A DNA stretch of 14,090 nucleotides from an uncultured Dorea sp. (GCF_934294775.1 NZ_CAKRAH010000065.1:1-14090); one strand, 5' to 3'; positions 6,287 to 13,626 are shown, counted from the first letter of the stretch. Made by a program: numbers and translations. Notes: generated by a model not told the origin, from the sequence alone.

Positions 6287-7645
6287 TTAAACACCTTTAG
6301 CTTTCATCCTCTCCTCCCAAAGCTTATCCGCCATCTTCGTCCAGGCCTCGGCATAAGGCTTGCATTTGTCACAAAGATGATCAACATCCTCCGGTGACTG
6401 TGGATCGGTGGAATGTGCGCCGGTTTCTTTGACCATTTTTGGAAGACATTCCGGGTTCTCAAGCATTGGACATGGGCGCAGCATGTTGTCGTTGAATGGC
6501 TGGCCTTTTCTGTATGCCTGGAAGATCGGGCTCTTTAATGCATCCAGAAGACTGACTTCGTGGATATTTGCATTGGAATAATGGATGAATACACAAGGAT
6601 CTACATCCCCGGCGGCATTGATATGAAGATAATAACGTCCGCCTGCGATACATCCGCCGATGTATTCCGCATCGTTCTGGAAGTCCAGACTGAAGATTGG
6701 TTTGGAACTTCTGAATGCACGGATGTGTTCGTATACCGCTTTTCTTTGTTCTGGGTTTGGCATCAGTTCCGGTGCGGCGTCATTTCCAACTGGCATATAA
6801 TGGAAGAACCAGATGAATAAAGCACCGGCTTCGATGATCATATCGTAAAATTCTTCGCTTGTGATATCCTGGTAGTTTGCGCTTGTATAGCAGGTAGAAA
6901 TACCAAATGGAAGATTGTGTTCTTTTAATAACTGCATGGCATGTTTTACTTTATCAAATACACCAGGACCACGGCGTCCGTCATTGGCTGTCTCGAATCC
7001 TTCCAGACTGATAGCAGGAACAAAGTTCTTGACGCGTAACATTTCCTGACAGAACTCTTCGTCAATTAAAGTTCCGTTTGTGAATGATAAGAATTCACAG
7101 TCCGGGTGGCGTTCGCAGATGGTAATGATATCTTTTTTGCGGACCATTGGTTCCCCGCCGGTGTAGATATACATATATGTACCAAGTTTCTTTCCCTGTG
7201 TTACGATATCGTCGATCGTATCCAGATCAAGATTCAATTTGTGTCCGTATTCTGCAGCCCAGCATCCGGTACAGTGCAGGTTACATGCGGAAGTAGGGTC
7301 TAAAAGAATGGCCCATGGAACATTACAGTCTTCTTTTTCTTCGGTTTCTTTCTGAAGGGCAGAACCTTTCAGAGAAGCATTTACAATAAAGTTTGTAAAG
7401 AAAGTCTTTCTTACGCCGGCATCCAGCTCCCATATTTTTTGTGCGAGCTGATACCAGTTACCTTTTTCGGCAATTCCCTGGCGGATCGCATTTCTCTGAC
7501 CTTCATACCAGACTTCCGGAGCAGCCTTATCGACAATACTCATAACTTTTGGAATATTTGTTTCAGGATCTTTATCCATGTACTTAAGTGCTGCCTGAAT
7601 AGCGGATGCAAAGGCGGCATTTTTTACAGTGTCTACAACGTTCAT
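6287..7645 (-). CDS. Radical SAM protein with cysteine-rich C-terminal region, function unknown
   Basis: A 452-residue protein with a helical N-terminal region of about 110 residues, then a radical SAM core. CNLHCTGC (121-128) supplies C121, C125 and C128 for the [4Fe-4S] cluster that binds S-adenosylmethionine, and TGGEP (162-166) is the SAM-contact motif. The C-terminal third has C332, C351, C392, C400, C425 and C428, including CDKC (425-428), as in SPASM/twitch-type auxiliary cluster domains. Such proteins modify peptides, lipids or other metabolites; I cannot tell which, and no precursor peptide or partner gene adjoins it. The start is secure: GAGGAGGT lies about 8 bp upstream on the minus strand. 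It converges on the thiD fusion with 12 bp between stop codons and no visible terminator between them. Confidence 0.85.
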   Translation of the reverse strand: MNVVDTVKNAAFASAIQAALKYMDKDPETNIPKVMSIVDKAAPEVWYEGQRNAIRQGIAEKGNWYQLAQKIWELDAGVRKTFFTNFIVNASLKGSALQKETEEKEDCNVPWAILLDPTSACNLHCTGCWAAEYGHKLNLDLDTIDDIVTQGKKLGTYMYIYTGGEPMVRKKDIITICERHPDCEFLSFTNGTLIDEEFCQEMLRVKNFVPAISLEGFETANDGRRGPGVFDKVKHAMQLLKEHNLPFGISTCYTSANYQDITSEEFYDMIIEAGALFIWFFHYMPVGNDAAPELMPNPEQRKAVYEHIRAFRSSKPIFSLDFQNDAEYIGGCIAGGRYYLHINAAGDVDPCVFIHYSNANIHEVSLLDALKSPIFQAYRKGQPFNDNMLRPCPMLENPECLPKMVKETGAHSTDPQSPEDVDHLCDKCKPYAEAWTKMADKLWEERMKAKGV

Positions 7646-7693
7646 AGTATTACCTCCTCATTTACTGCATTATATTCTTCTTGCAGTTACCTT

Positions 7694-7722
7694 ATATTAT
7701 CTCTTTTGATTTTCAGATTCAA
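7694..7722 (-). promoter_or_regulatory. Promoter of the radical SAM gene
   Basis: Read on the minus strand, TTGAAT (7722 down to 7717), a 17-bp spacer and TAATAT (7699 down to 7694) form a good sigma-A-type promoter. It gives a leader of about 40 nt before the ATG at 7645. Confidence 0.65.
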
Positions 7723-7745
7723 GCGAATGCGACACTAATCTGAAA
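7711..7745. promoter_or_regulatory. Inverted repeat over the radical SAM -35 box
   Basis: TTTCAGATT (7711-7719) and AATCTGAAA (7737-7745) are a perfect 9-bp inverted repeat with 17 bp between. The left arm overlaps the -35 box of the minus-strand promoter, a fitting place for an operator. The 26-bp distance between arm centres is long for a single dimer site, so this is tentative. Confidence 0.4.
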
Positions 7746-7756
7746 TTGTAGTATTT

Positions 7757-7784
7757 TTGACAAACATGTCGTAACATGTAATAT
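7757..7784 (+). promoter_or_regulatory. purO promoter with ACATGT dyad in the spacer
   Basis: A perfect TTGACA (7757-7762), a 16-bp spacer and TAATAT (7779-7784) form a strong promoter facing purO, with a leader of about 200 nt. Two copies of the self-complementary hexamer ACATGT (7764-7769 and 7774-7779) lie between and partly over the boxes, 10 bp centre to centre (one helical turn), making an 18-bp near-palindrome. A dimeric repressor bound here would block the promoter. It does not resemble the Bacillus PurBox. Confidence 0.65.
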
Positions 7785-7869
7785 TTAGCCTCAGATTTTA
7801 GTTACAAATGAAGGAAAATAATAGGAATATATACAAAAAAGATAGAAAAAGACCTGGTTCTATGTATTG

Positions 7870-7911
7870 TACTTATAAAAAAACGATATTTTTTAATTAT
7901 ACTTATAAAAA
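7870..7911. repeat. Short direct repeat in the purO leader
   Basis: The 12-mer TACTTATAAAAA occurs at 7870-7881 and again at 7900-7911, a 30-bp period, in an AT-rich leader. Between the copies A- and T-runs around CGAT could fold weakly. I recognise no known riboswitch in the leader 7790-7988, and the rest of that stretch shows nothing beyond the purO ribosome binding site. Confidence 0.45.
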
Positions 7912-7988
7912 GGGGTGGAAAAATCAGCAGACATTATATATAATAAGAGAAGAAGTTCAAAAACCACATATGAAAAGGAGAGGTATTC

Positions 7989-8702
7989 ATGGAAATGTTA
8001 TCAATCGAGAAGGAACTGCAGGGCAATTCTTACCCGGGACGTGGCATTATTATTGGAAAGAGTGCAGATGGAACAAAGGCTGTAACAGCATATTTTATTA
8101 TGGGCAGAAGTGAGAACAGCCGTAACCGTGTGTTTGTAGAAGAAGGAGAAGGCATCCGCACACAGGCATTTGACCCATCCAAACTGACAGACCCAAGTCT
8201 GATCATCTATGCACCTGTAAGAGTACTTGGCAATAAGACGATCGTGACCAATGGAGACCAGACGGATACTATCTACGAAGGCATGGACAAGCAGCTGACT
8301 TTTGAACAGTCACTCAGAAGCCGTGAATTTGAACCAGACGGACCGAACTATACACCTAGAATTTCTGGTGTTATGCATATTGAAAATGGAACTTATAACT
8401 ACGCAATGTCTATCTTAAAGAGTAACAATGGTAATCCGGACAGCTGCAACCGCTACACATTTGCATACGAGAACCCGGCAGCTGGAGAAGGACATTTTAT
8501 TCATACGTACAAATGCGACGGCAATCCGCTTCCAAGTTTTGAAGGCGAGCCGAAGCTGATTGGGATTCCAGATGATATGGATGCATTTGCGGATAGCTTA
8601 TGGAGCAGTCTGAATGAAGATAACAAAGTATCTTTATTCGTACGTTATATTGATATTGCAACAGGTACATATGAGACTAAGATCATTAACAAGAACAAAT
8701 AA
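7989..8702 (+). CDS. purO: IMP cyclohydrolase, PurO type
   Basis: Stand-alone IMP cyclohydrolase of 237 residues that closes 5-formamido-AICAR ribotide to IMP, the last step of purine synthesis. It belongs to the PurO family first described in archaea, unrelated to the N-terminal domain of bacterial PurH. Family marks are SYPGRGIIIG (14-23), MGRSENSRNRVF (38-49), FEPDGPNYTPRISG (114-127) and the NRYTFAYENP segment (154-163). The ATG at 7989 follows AAGGAGAGG (7975-7983); another ATG two codons later is possible. The next gene supplies the preceding reaction, so the pair replaces bifunctional PurH. Confidence 0.88.
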   Translation: MEMLSIEKELQGNSYPGRGIIIGKSADGTKAVTAYFIMGRSENSRNRVFVEEGEGIRTQAFDPSKLTDPSLIIYAPVRVLGNKTIVTNGDQTDTIYEGMDKQLTFEQSLRSREFEPDGPNYTPRISGVMHIENGTYNYAMSILKSNNGNPDSCNRYTFAYENPAAGEGHFIHTYKCDGNPLPSFEGEPKLIGIPDDMDAFADSLWSSLNEDNKVSLFVRYIDIATGTYETKIINKNK

Positions 8703-8787
8703 ACGTACAGGAAGCAATAGCATTTACAAAGATGAAAATAGAATTCAAGAATAGAACCGGTAAAAAAGCCGATAAGGAGAATCGATT

Positions 8788-9966
8788 ATGAACGAATTAG
8801 AACTGAAATATGGATGCAATCCAAACCAGAAACCTTCCAGAATCTTCATGGAAGACGGGAGTGAACTGCCAATCAAAGTTCTGAACGGAAGACCTGGATA
8901 TATCAATTTTCTGGATGCTTTCAACGGATGGCAGCTGGTAAGTGAGTTGAAAAAAGCAACCGGACTTCCGGCCGCTACATCATTTAAACACGTATCTCCG
9001 GCAGGAGCTGCAGTTGGACTTCCGCTGAGTGATACACTTGCCAAGATCTACTGGGTAGATGATCTGGGAGAATTATCTCCACTTGCATCTGCATATGCAA
9101 GAGCAAGAGGCGCAGACCGTATGTCTTCATTTGGTGATTTTATCTCTCTTTCTGACGTGTGTGATGTAGACACAGCGAGACTGATCAAACGAGAGGTATC
9201 CGATGGTGTGATCGCACCTGGATATGAGCCGGAAGCTCTTGAAATCCTGAAAGAAAAGAAAAAAGGCAATTATAATGTAATCCAGATCGATCCTGATTAT
9301 GTACCGGCACAGCTGGAGCGCAAGCAGGTGTTTGGAATTACATTCGAGCAGGGAAGAAATGAATTAAAGATTGATGATGATTTCTTCTCAGATATCGTAA
9401 CAGAGAATAAAGAACTGACAGAGCAGGCTAAGATTGATCTGGCTATCTCCATGATCACATTAAAATATACACAGTCAAACTCTGTATGCTTCGTAAAAGA
9501 CGGACAGGCAATCGGTATCGGTGCCGGACAGCAGTCCAGAATCCACTGTACACGTCTGGCCGGCGGTAAGGCAGATAACTGGTGGTTAAGACAGTCTCCG
9601 CAGGTTATGAATCTTCCATTTGTAGATGGAATCAGACGTGCAGACAGAGACAATGCGATCGATCTTTATATCGGAGAAGACTATATGGATGTGCTTGCTG
9701 ACGATGCATGGCCGGCAATCTTCAAAGAAAAACCAGAAGTATTTACAAGAGAAGCTAAGAGAGAATGGCTTGACAAACTGACAGATGTAGCACTTGGATC
9801 CGATGCATTCTTCCCATTTGGGGATAATATTGAGCGTGCGCACAAGAGCGGTGTAAAATATATTGCACAGCCGGGTGGATCTGTACGTGATGATAATGTC
9901 ATCGAGACATGTAACAAATACGATATGGTAATGTCATTTACAGGCATCCGTCTGTTCCATCATTAA
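8788..9966 (+). CDS. purH: AICAR formyltransferase (stand-alone PurH C-terminal domain type)
   Basis: A 392-residue enzyme that transfers a formyl group from 10-formyltetrahydrofolate to AICAR, giving FAICAR for PurO. It matches the transformylase half of PurH and lacks the N-terminal cyclohydrolase (MGS-like) domain. Marks are the catalytic K67-H68 in FKHVSPAGAA, YTQSNSVCF (227-235), GAGQQSR (245-251), SDAFFPFGD (338-346), QPGGSVRDD (361-369) and the C-terminal FTGIRLFHH. AAGGAGA (8774-8780) precedes the ATG by 7 bp. It lies 85 bp after purO on the same strand, with no terminator between, so they are probably one operon. The symbol purH is loose here since only half of PurH is present. Confidence 0.93.
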   Translation: MNELELKYGCNPNQKPSRIFMEDGSELPIKVLNGRPGYINFLDAFNGWQLVSELKKATGLPAATSFKHVSPAGAAVGLPLSDTLAKIYWVDDLGELSPLASAYARARGADRMSSFGDFISLSDVCDVDTARLIKREVSDGVIAPGYEPEALEILKEKKKGNYNVIQIDPDYVPAQLERKQVFGITFEQGRNELKIDDDFFSDIVTENKELTEQAKIDLAISMITLKYTQSNSVCFVKDGQAIGIGAGQQSRIHCTRLAGGKADNWWLRQSPQVMNLPFVDGIRRADRDNAIDLYIGEDYMDVLADDAWPAIFKEKPEVFTREAKREWLDKLTDVALGSDAFFPFGDNIERAHKSGVKYIAQPGGSVRDDNVIETCNKYDMVMSFTGIRLFHH

Positions 9967-9990
9967 TTAGCAGATTTCTGAAGTTAATAT

Positions 9991-10098
9991 AAGAAGCAAG
10001 AAAGTTAACGTTCACAGACGGGAATTTTCTGAACTGAAAATTTTGTATGATACAGTAACGCAAGAAGCGGGAAGGTTACGGCAGACGTAGCTTTCTCG
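9991..10098. repeat. Direct repeat of a hairpin unit after the AICAR formyltransferase gene
   Basis: Two copies of a unit of about 40 bp begin at 9991 and 10062, 71 bp apart. Both read AAGAAGC, then GAA-GTT-ACG, then CAGACG, then TTTCT in order, with small gaps. The second copy is the terminator at 10068-10105. The first can fold GAAA...TTTC with mismatches but lacks a T tract. Between them AATTTTC (10023-10029) and GAAAATT (10036-10042) make another perfect 7-bp hairpin. Confidence 0.55.
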
Positions 10099-10105
10099 TT
10101 TTTTT
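10068..10105 (+). terminator. Rho-independent terminator of the purO operon
   Basis: CGGGAAGG (10068-10075) pairs with CTTTCTCG (10091-10098), with two G-U pairs. Inside it TACG (10077-10080) pairs with CGTA (10086-10089) around a GCAGA loop. Seven T residues follow (10099-10105). It lies about 100 bp after the formyltransferase stop codon. It could instead be a leader attenuator for mntP if a promoter lies before it, but I see no Mn-riboswitch motifs. Confidence 0.8.
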
Positions 10106-10114
10106 ATACAAAAA

Positions 10115-10178
10115 GAAGAAAATGTATCCGTATTTATACGGTTTCTTTCTTCAAAAAATGTAGGAACTAAGATAGAAT
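10115..10178 (+). promoter_or_regulatory. mntP promoter region with perfect dyad
   Basis: CCGTAT (10128-10133) and ATACGG (10136-10141) form a perfect dyad with a 2-bp centre. GAAGAAA (10115-10121) and TTTCTTC (10146-10152) flank it and can extend the pairing. Just after lies a possible promoter: TTCAAA (10150-10155), 17 bp, TAGAAT (10173-10178). The dyad could be an operator, for instance for the TetR regulator encoded downstream or a metal sensor. It does not match the MntR box that I know. Confidence 0.4.
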
Positions 10179-10203
10179 AGGAGAAAAGAAAGAAGGCGAT
10201 AAC

Positions 10204-10782
10204 ATGTCAATTGTAGAAATACTGCTTGTATCTGTTGGATTATCCATCGATGTATTCGTGGCATCTGCCTATATAGGCGCAGGATTTTCAAAGATCAAAT
10301 GGAAAAATCTGGTGTTGTTAAGTATATTATTCGGAGGAATCCAGCTTGGAGTACTGGTGCTTGGCAATCTGGTTACATTACTTCCACTGCTTTCCATTAC
10401 AAGAACGCAGACTGCTGCAGACAGGTGGGAAGGACTGACGGTCCTTATATTTGCGGCACTAGGAATCTATATGATCATAAAAGGAATCAAAAAGAAAAAA
10501 GTCCTGGAACGCAGAAAAGATGATATTGAATGGAGCAAAACAGCGGTACTGGCGCTGGTGACGAGTGTGGATGCGTTCTTTGTCGGTATGGGACTTGGCT
10601 TTCTGGACACGGCGATGATCGAGGAGTCTCTTGTGTTATTTCCAGTAACTATTATAGAGTCGGTAATAGGAATCTTTGCAGGATACAGGCTTGGAATGAA
10701 TGAGAACCGGCGTGCATACCTGATTGGCGGAGCGCTTCTGCTTCTGGCCAGTTTTGATGTAATTATTCATTATTATATGTAA
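10204..10782 (+). CDS. mntP: Manganese efflux pump MntP family protein
   Basis: A 192-residue inner-membrane protein with six predicted hydrophobic segments, arranged as two repeats, expected to export Mn2+ and protect from manganese overload. The two repeat signatures are GLSIDVFVAS (12-21) and TSVDAFFVGMGLGFL (120-134). D16 and D123 match conserved aspartates of E. coli MntP (D16 and the TSLDA motif). The first motif has DV where DA is usual. A basic cytoplasmic linker (94-105) separates the halves. The ATG at 10204 follows GAAGG (10192-10196). The TetR gene follows after 27 bp, so the two are probably one operon. Annotation as MntP rests on the family; transport of another divalent cation is possible. 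Confidence 0.82.
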   Translation: MSIVEILLVSVGLSIDVFVASAYIGAGFSKIKWKNLVLLSILFGGIQLGVLVLGNLVTLLPLLSITRTQTAADRWEGLTVLIFAALGIYMIIKGIKKKKVLERRKDDIEWSKTAVLALVTSVDAFFVGMGLGFLDTAMIEESLVLFPVTIIESVIGIFAGYRLGMNENRRAYLIGGALLLLASFDVIIHYYM

Positions 10783-10809
10783 AAACTTGAGATAGATTAA
10801 GGTGATAAA

Positions 10810-11403
10810 ATGGAGCGGAAAAGTGAGTTGACGAAAGCTCTTCTGGGCGAAAAGTTCAAAGAACTGGTTGCGAAAAAGGGCTTTGATAAACTGACAATTA
10901 AGATGATTACGGATGCGGCGGGAGTGATCCGGCCGACATTTTATAATTATTTTCAGGATAAATACGAAGTAATGGAATGGCTTCTGTGGGAAGATGTATT
11001 CAAAGAGGCGACAAGAATGATGGATAACGAAGAAGGAATGGAGTCTCTACGGTATCTGTTTCAAAGATTTGACGAAGATAAAATGTATTATGAAAAAGTC
11101 TTTGAAGTAACCGGACAGAATTCATTCGAAGAGATGCTGTATCAGCAGATACTGGATACGGAGAAGATCCTGGTAAAGCATCATCCGTTGAAGCATCTGA
11201 AAGATATGCCACATATTAGTGAAAAGCTCTTTCTGGAATTCCACGCAGTGTCACTTATGAATGGAATAAAATACTGGATAAAAAGAGAAAAAGACAATGT
11301 GTCGGCAGACGATGCACTGGAATTTTACAGATATATGATGGCACATTCGGTACTGGATCTTCTGGAAATGGGAACGAAAGAAAACAGGATAAAGAAAAAG
11401 TAA
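10810..11403 (+). CDS. TetR/AcrR-family transcriptional regulator
   Basis: A 197-residue DNA-binding regulator. The helix-turn-helix lies at about 28-50 (LTIKMITDAAGVIRPTFYNYF), followed by the typical KYEVMEWLL segment. The C-terminal part is helical and diverse, resembling the DhaS-like group of Firmicutes TetR proteins, and should bind a ligand and dimerise. AAGGTG (10799-10804) precedes the ATG. It directly follows mntP and probably shares its transcript, so it may regulate that operon, with the dyad before mntP as a candidate site; this is inference. The divergently placed YitT gene shares only the terminator, not a promoter. Confidence 0.85.
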   Translation: MERKSELTKALLGEKFKELVAKKGFDKLTIKMITDAAGVIRPTFYNYFQDKYEVMEWLLWEDVFKEATRMMDNEEGMESLRYLFQRFDEDKMYYEKVFEVTGQNSFEEMLYQQILDTEKILVKHHPLKHLKDMPHISEKLFLEFHAVSLMNGIKYWIKREKDNVSADDALEFYRYMMAHSVLDLLEMGTKENRIKKK

Positions 11404-11434
11404 AGGGTTTCACTACACAGAGTGGAACCCTTTT
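11402..11434. terminator. Bidirectional terminator between tetR and yitT
   Basis: AAAGGGTTTCACT (11402-11414) pairs with AGTGGAACCCTTT (11421-11433), with one G-U pair, around the loop ACACAG. A T run follows the + strand arm, and the minus strand has TTT then a T-rich stretch. The 13-bp stem overlaps the stop codon of tetR (11401-11403) and of yitT (11413-11415), so both convergent genes end within the hairpin. Confidence 0.85.
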
Positions 11435-12255
11435 CCTATAATTTCACTGGTGTTGGATATCAATAAGAACGCGCCAGTTGTATGTCCTTTGATAAAGTTA
11501 CGAAGCTTGATCGCTTCATTAGGACTAAGTACGGTCAGGATGATGTATTTATCATCACCGGTAAATGCGCCCTGTGCAAGCACGATCGTAGCGCCGCGCT
11601 GCAGGTCATTTTTAATAAAGTCACAGATCGGTTCCGGTTCGGAACAGACCACATGAAAATATTTGGAACGGTTCAAGCTTTCAATCAGGCTGTCAATCAG
11701 CGTGGATCTCATGGTAAGACCAAGCAGTGAGTAAAGACCTGTCTTGATGTCGAATACAAAGAAACCGGCCAGTGTGAACAGGATATCGGAAGCGAGAAGT
11801 CCTTTTCCGATGTCGACGCTGGTGTATTTCTTTAAAATCATGGCAATGACATCCGTTCCCCCGCTGGATGCGCCAATGTTAAAAAGAATTGCAGATCCAA
11901 TAGCAGGAAGTACAATTGCAAAGATCAGTTCCAGAAGCGGTTCGTTTGTAAGTGGATGGCTCATTGGATAGATACGTTCCAGTCCGGACAGTGTGACAGA
12001 CAGTAAGATACTGCTGTAGGCAGTCTGTGCGGCAAACTTTTTACCAAGAACGAAGAGTCCTACGATCAGAAGGAGCATATTCGCAATGAATGAAAAGTCA
12101 CTGGCTGAAAGTGGCGTGAATCTTGCAACAAGTACCGCAAAACCGGTAATACCGCCAAACGTGAAGTTGTTGGCGAACTTGAAGAAATAGATTCCAACGG
12201 CCATGATAAGTGTACTTCCGGTGAGAAGTCCAAAGTTTTTTAAATGTTCTTTCAT
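11413..12255 (-). CDS. YitT family membrane protein (DUF161/DUF2179)
   Basis: A 280-residue integral membrane protein of unknown function, common in Firmicutes in several copies per genome. Five or more hydrophobic segments fill residues 7-180, with the family marks GGITG (34-38) and SSGGTD (130-135). The soluble C-terminal DUF2179 domain covers about 203-276. The ATG at 12255 fits the family (MKEHLKN) and is preceded on the minus strand by GGGGAA, a modest ribosome binding site. An in-frame TTG at 12321 lies upstream of the predicted transcript start and is rejected. The gene is monocistronic. A transport role is often proposed for the family but unproven. Confidence 0.85.
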   Translation of the reverse strand: MKEHLKNFGLLTGSTLIMAVGIYFFKFANNFTFGGITGFAVLVARFTPLSASDFSFIANMLLLIVGLFVLGKKFAAQTAYSSILLSVTLSGLERIYPMSHPLTNEPLLELIFAIVLPAIGSAILFNIGASSGGTDVIAMILKKYTSVDIGKGLLASDILFTLAGFFVFDIKTGLYSLLGLTMRSTLIDSLIESLNRSKYFHVVCSEPEPICDFIKNDLQRGATIVLAQGAFTGDDKYIILTVLSPNEAIKLRNFIKGHTTGAFLLISNTSEIIGKGFHSV

Positions 12256-12324
12256 AGAAAAATTCCCCAGTTTTCCTTTAGTAATAGATTTGGTATGAAG
12301 AAAAAAACGTTCATGCCACAAACG

Positions 12325-12353
12325 ATTGTAACGCTCAGATATAGAAAAGTCAA
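12325..12353 (-). promoter_or_regulatory. Promoter of the YitT gene
   Basis: On the minus strand TTGACT (12353 down to 12348), a 17-bp spacer and TACAAT (12330 down to 12325) make a near-consensus promoter. Transcription should begin near 12318, about 60 nt before the ATG at 12255. Confidence 0.7.
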
Positions 12354-12418
12354 CGGAATAGTGGTATATTGATAAGAGATTAAATATTCAGAAAAATGAC
12401 CGGGAGGACACAAGAAAA

Positions 12419-13534
12419 ATGAAAGCTTTTTGGCAGAAAACACAGATTCACAAAATTGAGTATGCAGCAGATTTTGTGAAAGAATATGAGATAGGAAAAA
12501 AGGATTTTATCCTTGCAAGTAAGAGTACCTATGAGACATATTTTGCGCCGCTTGGACTGGAGGCGCATGTAGAATATAAGAGTAAATACGGAAAAGGAGA
12601 GCCGACGGATGTGATGGTAAATGCACTCCTTTCGGACTTCAGAAAGACGGACTGTGACAGAATCATAGCAATCGGAGGCGGGGCAGTCATCGATATGGCA
12701 AAGATCCTGGTATTAGAAGGAGAGTATACAGCAGCGCAGATTTTTGGACGTGAAGTGCCGTTAAAAAAGGAAAAGACACTGATCGCAATTCCGACAACTT
12801 GTGGCGCGGGATCTGAAGTATCAAATGTATCGATTGCAGAATTTACAGAATTACACACAAAGATGGGACTTGCCGTAGATGAAATCTATGCAGACCAGGC
12901 AGTTCTGATACCAGAACTTCTGACAGGACTTCCGTATCCGTTTTTTGCAACAAGCGCGATTGATGCATTTATCCATGCAATAGAATCTTACGTATCACCA
13001 AAGGCAACCATGTATACACAGATGTTCAGCATGAAGGCGATGGAAATGATCGTAGACGGATTCCAGAAGATCGCACAGAACGGGGAAGAGTACAGACTGA
13101 ACTTACTGGATGAATTCCTGACAGCAAGTAACCTTGCGGGAATTGCATTTGGCAATGCAGGAACAGGAGCAGTACATGCAATGTCTTATCCGTTAAGTGG
13201 TGTGTATCATGTGACACACGGAGAGGCAAATTATCAGTTTTTAACGGCTGTATTTGCAAAATACCAGGAGCTTGATCCAGATGGAAAGCTTAAGGGACTG
13301 AACCAGTTCTTAAGCGGCCTGTTAAAATGTGATGCAAAGGATGTATACACAGAGCTTGAAAAACTGCTGGATCAGATCATTGCAAGAAAAGCGCTTCATG
13401 AATACGGCATGAAAGAAGAAGAGATTGAAAGCTTCGCAAAAAATGTCGAAAAGACACAGCAGAGACTGTTGAACCAGAGTTATGTAAAGTTTAGCTGGCA
13501 GCAGCTGGCAGAGATATACAAAGAACTGTATTAA
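12419..13534 (+). CDS. 4hbD: 4-hydroxybutyrate dehydrogenase (iron-containing alcohol dehydrogenase)
   Basis: A 371-residue group III iron-dependent dehydrogenase, cytoplasmic. It should reduce succinate semialdehyde to 4-hydroxybutyrate with NAD(P)H, a step in clostridial succinate and 4-aminobutyrate fermentation. It follows the Clostridium kluyveri enzyme (also 371 residues) along its length: YGKGEP (57-62), the NAD-binding IGGGAVIDMAK (85-95), PTTCGAGSEVSNVS (125-138), FGNAGTGAVHAMSYP (244-258), HGEANY (267-272) and YGMKEEEIESFA (329-340). Metal ligands are predicted at D182, H186, H253 and H267. GGGAGG (12402-12407) precedes the ATG by 11 bp. No other genes of the pathway (CoA transferase, succinate semialdehyde or 4-hydroxybutyryl-CoA enzymes) are in view. 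Related aldehydes are possible substrates. Confidence 0.87.
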   Translation: MKAFWQKTQIHKIEYAADFVKEYEIGKKDFILASKSTYETYFAPLGLEAHVEYKSKYGKGEPTDVMVNALLSDFRKTDCDRIIAIGGGAVIDMAKILVLEGEYTAAQIFGREVPLKKEKTLIAIPTTCGAGSEVSNVSIAEFTELHTKMGLAVDEIYADQAVLIPELLTGLPYPFFATSAIDAFIHAIESYVSPKATMYTQMFSMKAMEMIVDGFQKIAQNGEEYRLNLLDEFLTASNLAGIAFGNAGTGAVHAMSYPLSGVYHVTHGEANYQFLTAVFAKYQELDPDGKLKGLNQFLSGLLKCDAKDVYTELEKLLDQIIARKALHEYGMKEEEIESFAKNVEKTQQRLLNQSYVKFSWQQLAEIYKELY

Positions 13535-13594
13535 AAAGGAAAGCAATTTGCAAATTCAGTTGAAAATACCGCATGATTTGACCTGGAAAAGAAC

Positions 13595-13625
13595 ATAATA
13601 TCTTCCATAAAGAGGAGGATATTAT
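13595..13625 (+). promoter_or_regulatory. Hairpin masking the eno ribosome binding site
   Basis: ATAATATCTTCC (13595-13606) pairs with GGAGGATATTAT (13614-13625) over 12 bp, with one G-U pair, around a 7-nt loop (ATAAAGA). The Shine-Dalgarno GGAGG (13614-13618) is wholly inside the stem, and the ATG follows 1 nt after it. Transcripts that include the 5' arm, such as read-through from the upstream gene, would have the site buried. Confidence 0.65.
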
Positions 13626-13626
13626 C

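Noticed and set aside
7785..7988. Purine riboswitch in the purO leader
   Set aside because: The conserved core and paired loops of the purine aptamer are absent.
7808..8113. 101-codon + strand reading frame before and over the purO start
   Set aside because: It has no good ribosome binding site, its lysine- and tyrosine-rich product looks like translated AT-rich leader, and it overlaps a clear purO start in another frame.
9967..10203. yybP-ykoY manganese riboswitch before mntP
   Set aside because: The conserved loop sequences of that aptamer are not found; only hairpins and a terminator are present.
12256..12321. TTG start extending the YitT protein by 22 residues
   Set aside because: It lies upstream of the transcript start predicted from the minus-strand promoter at 12325-12353, and the extension does not resemble the family.
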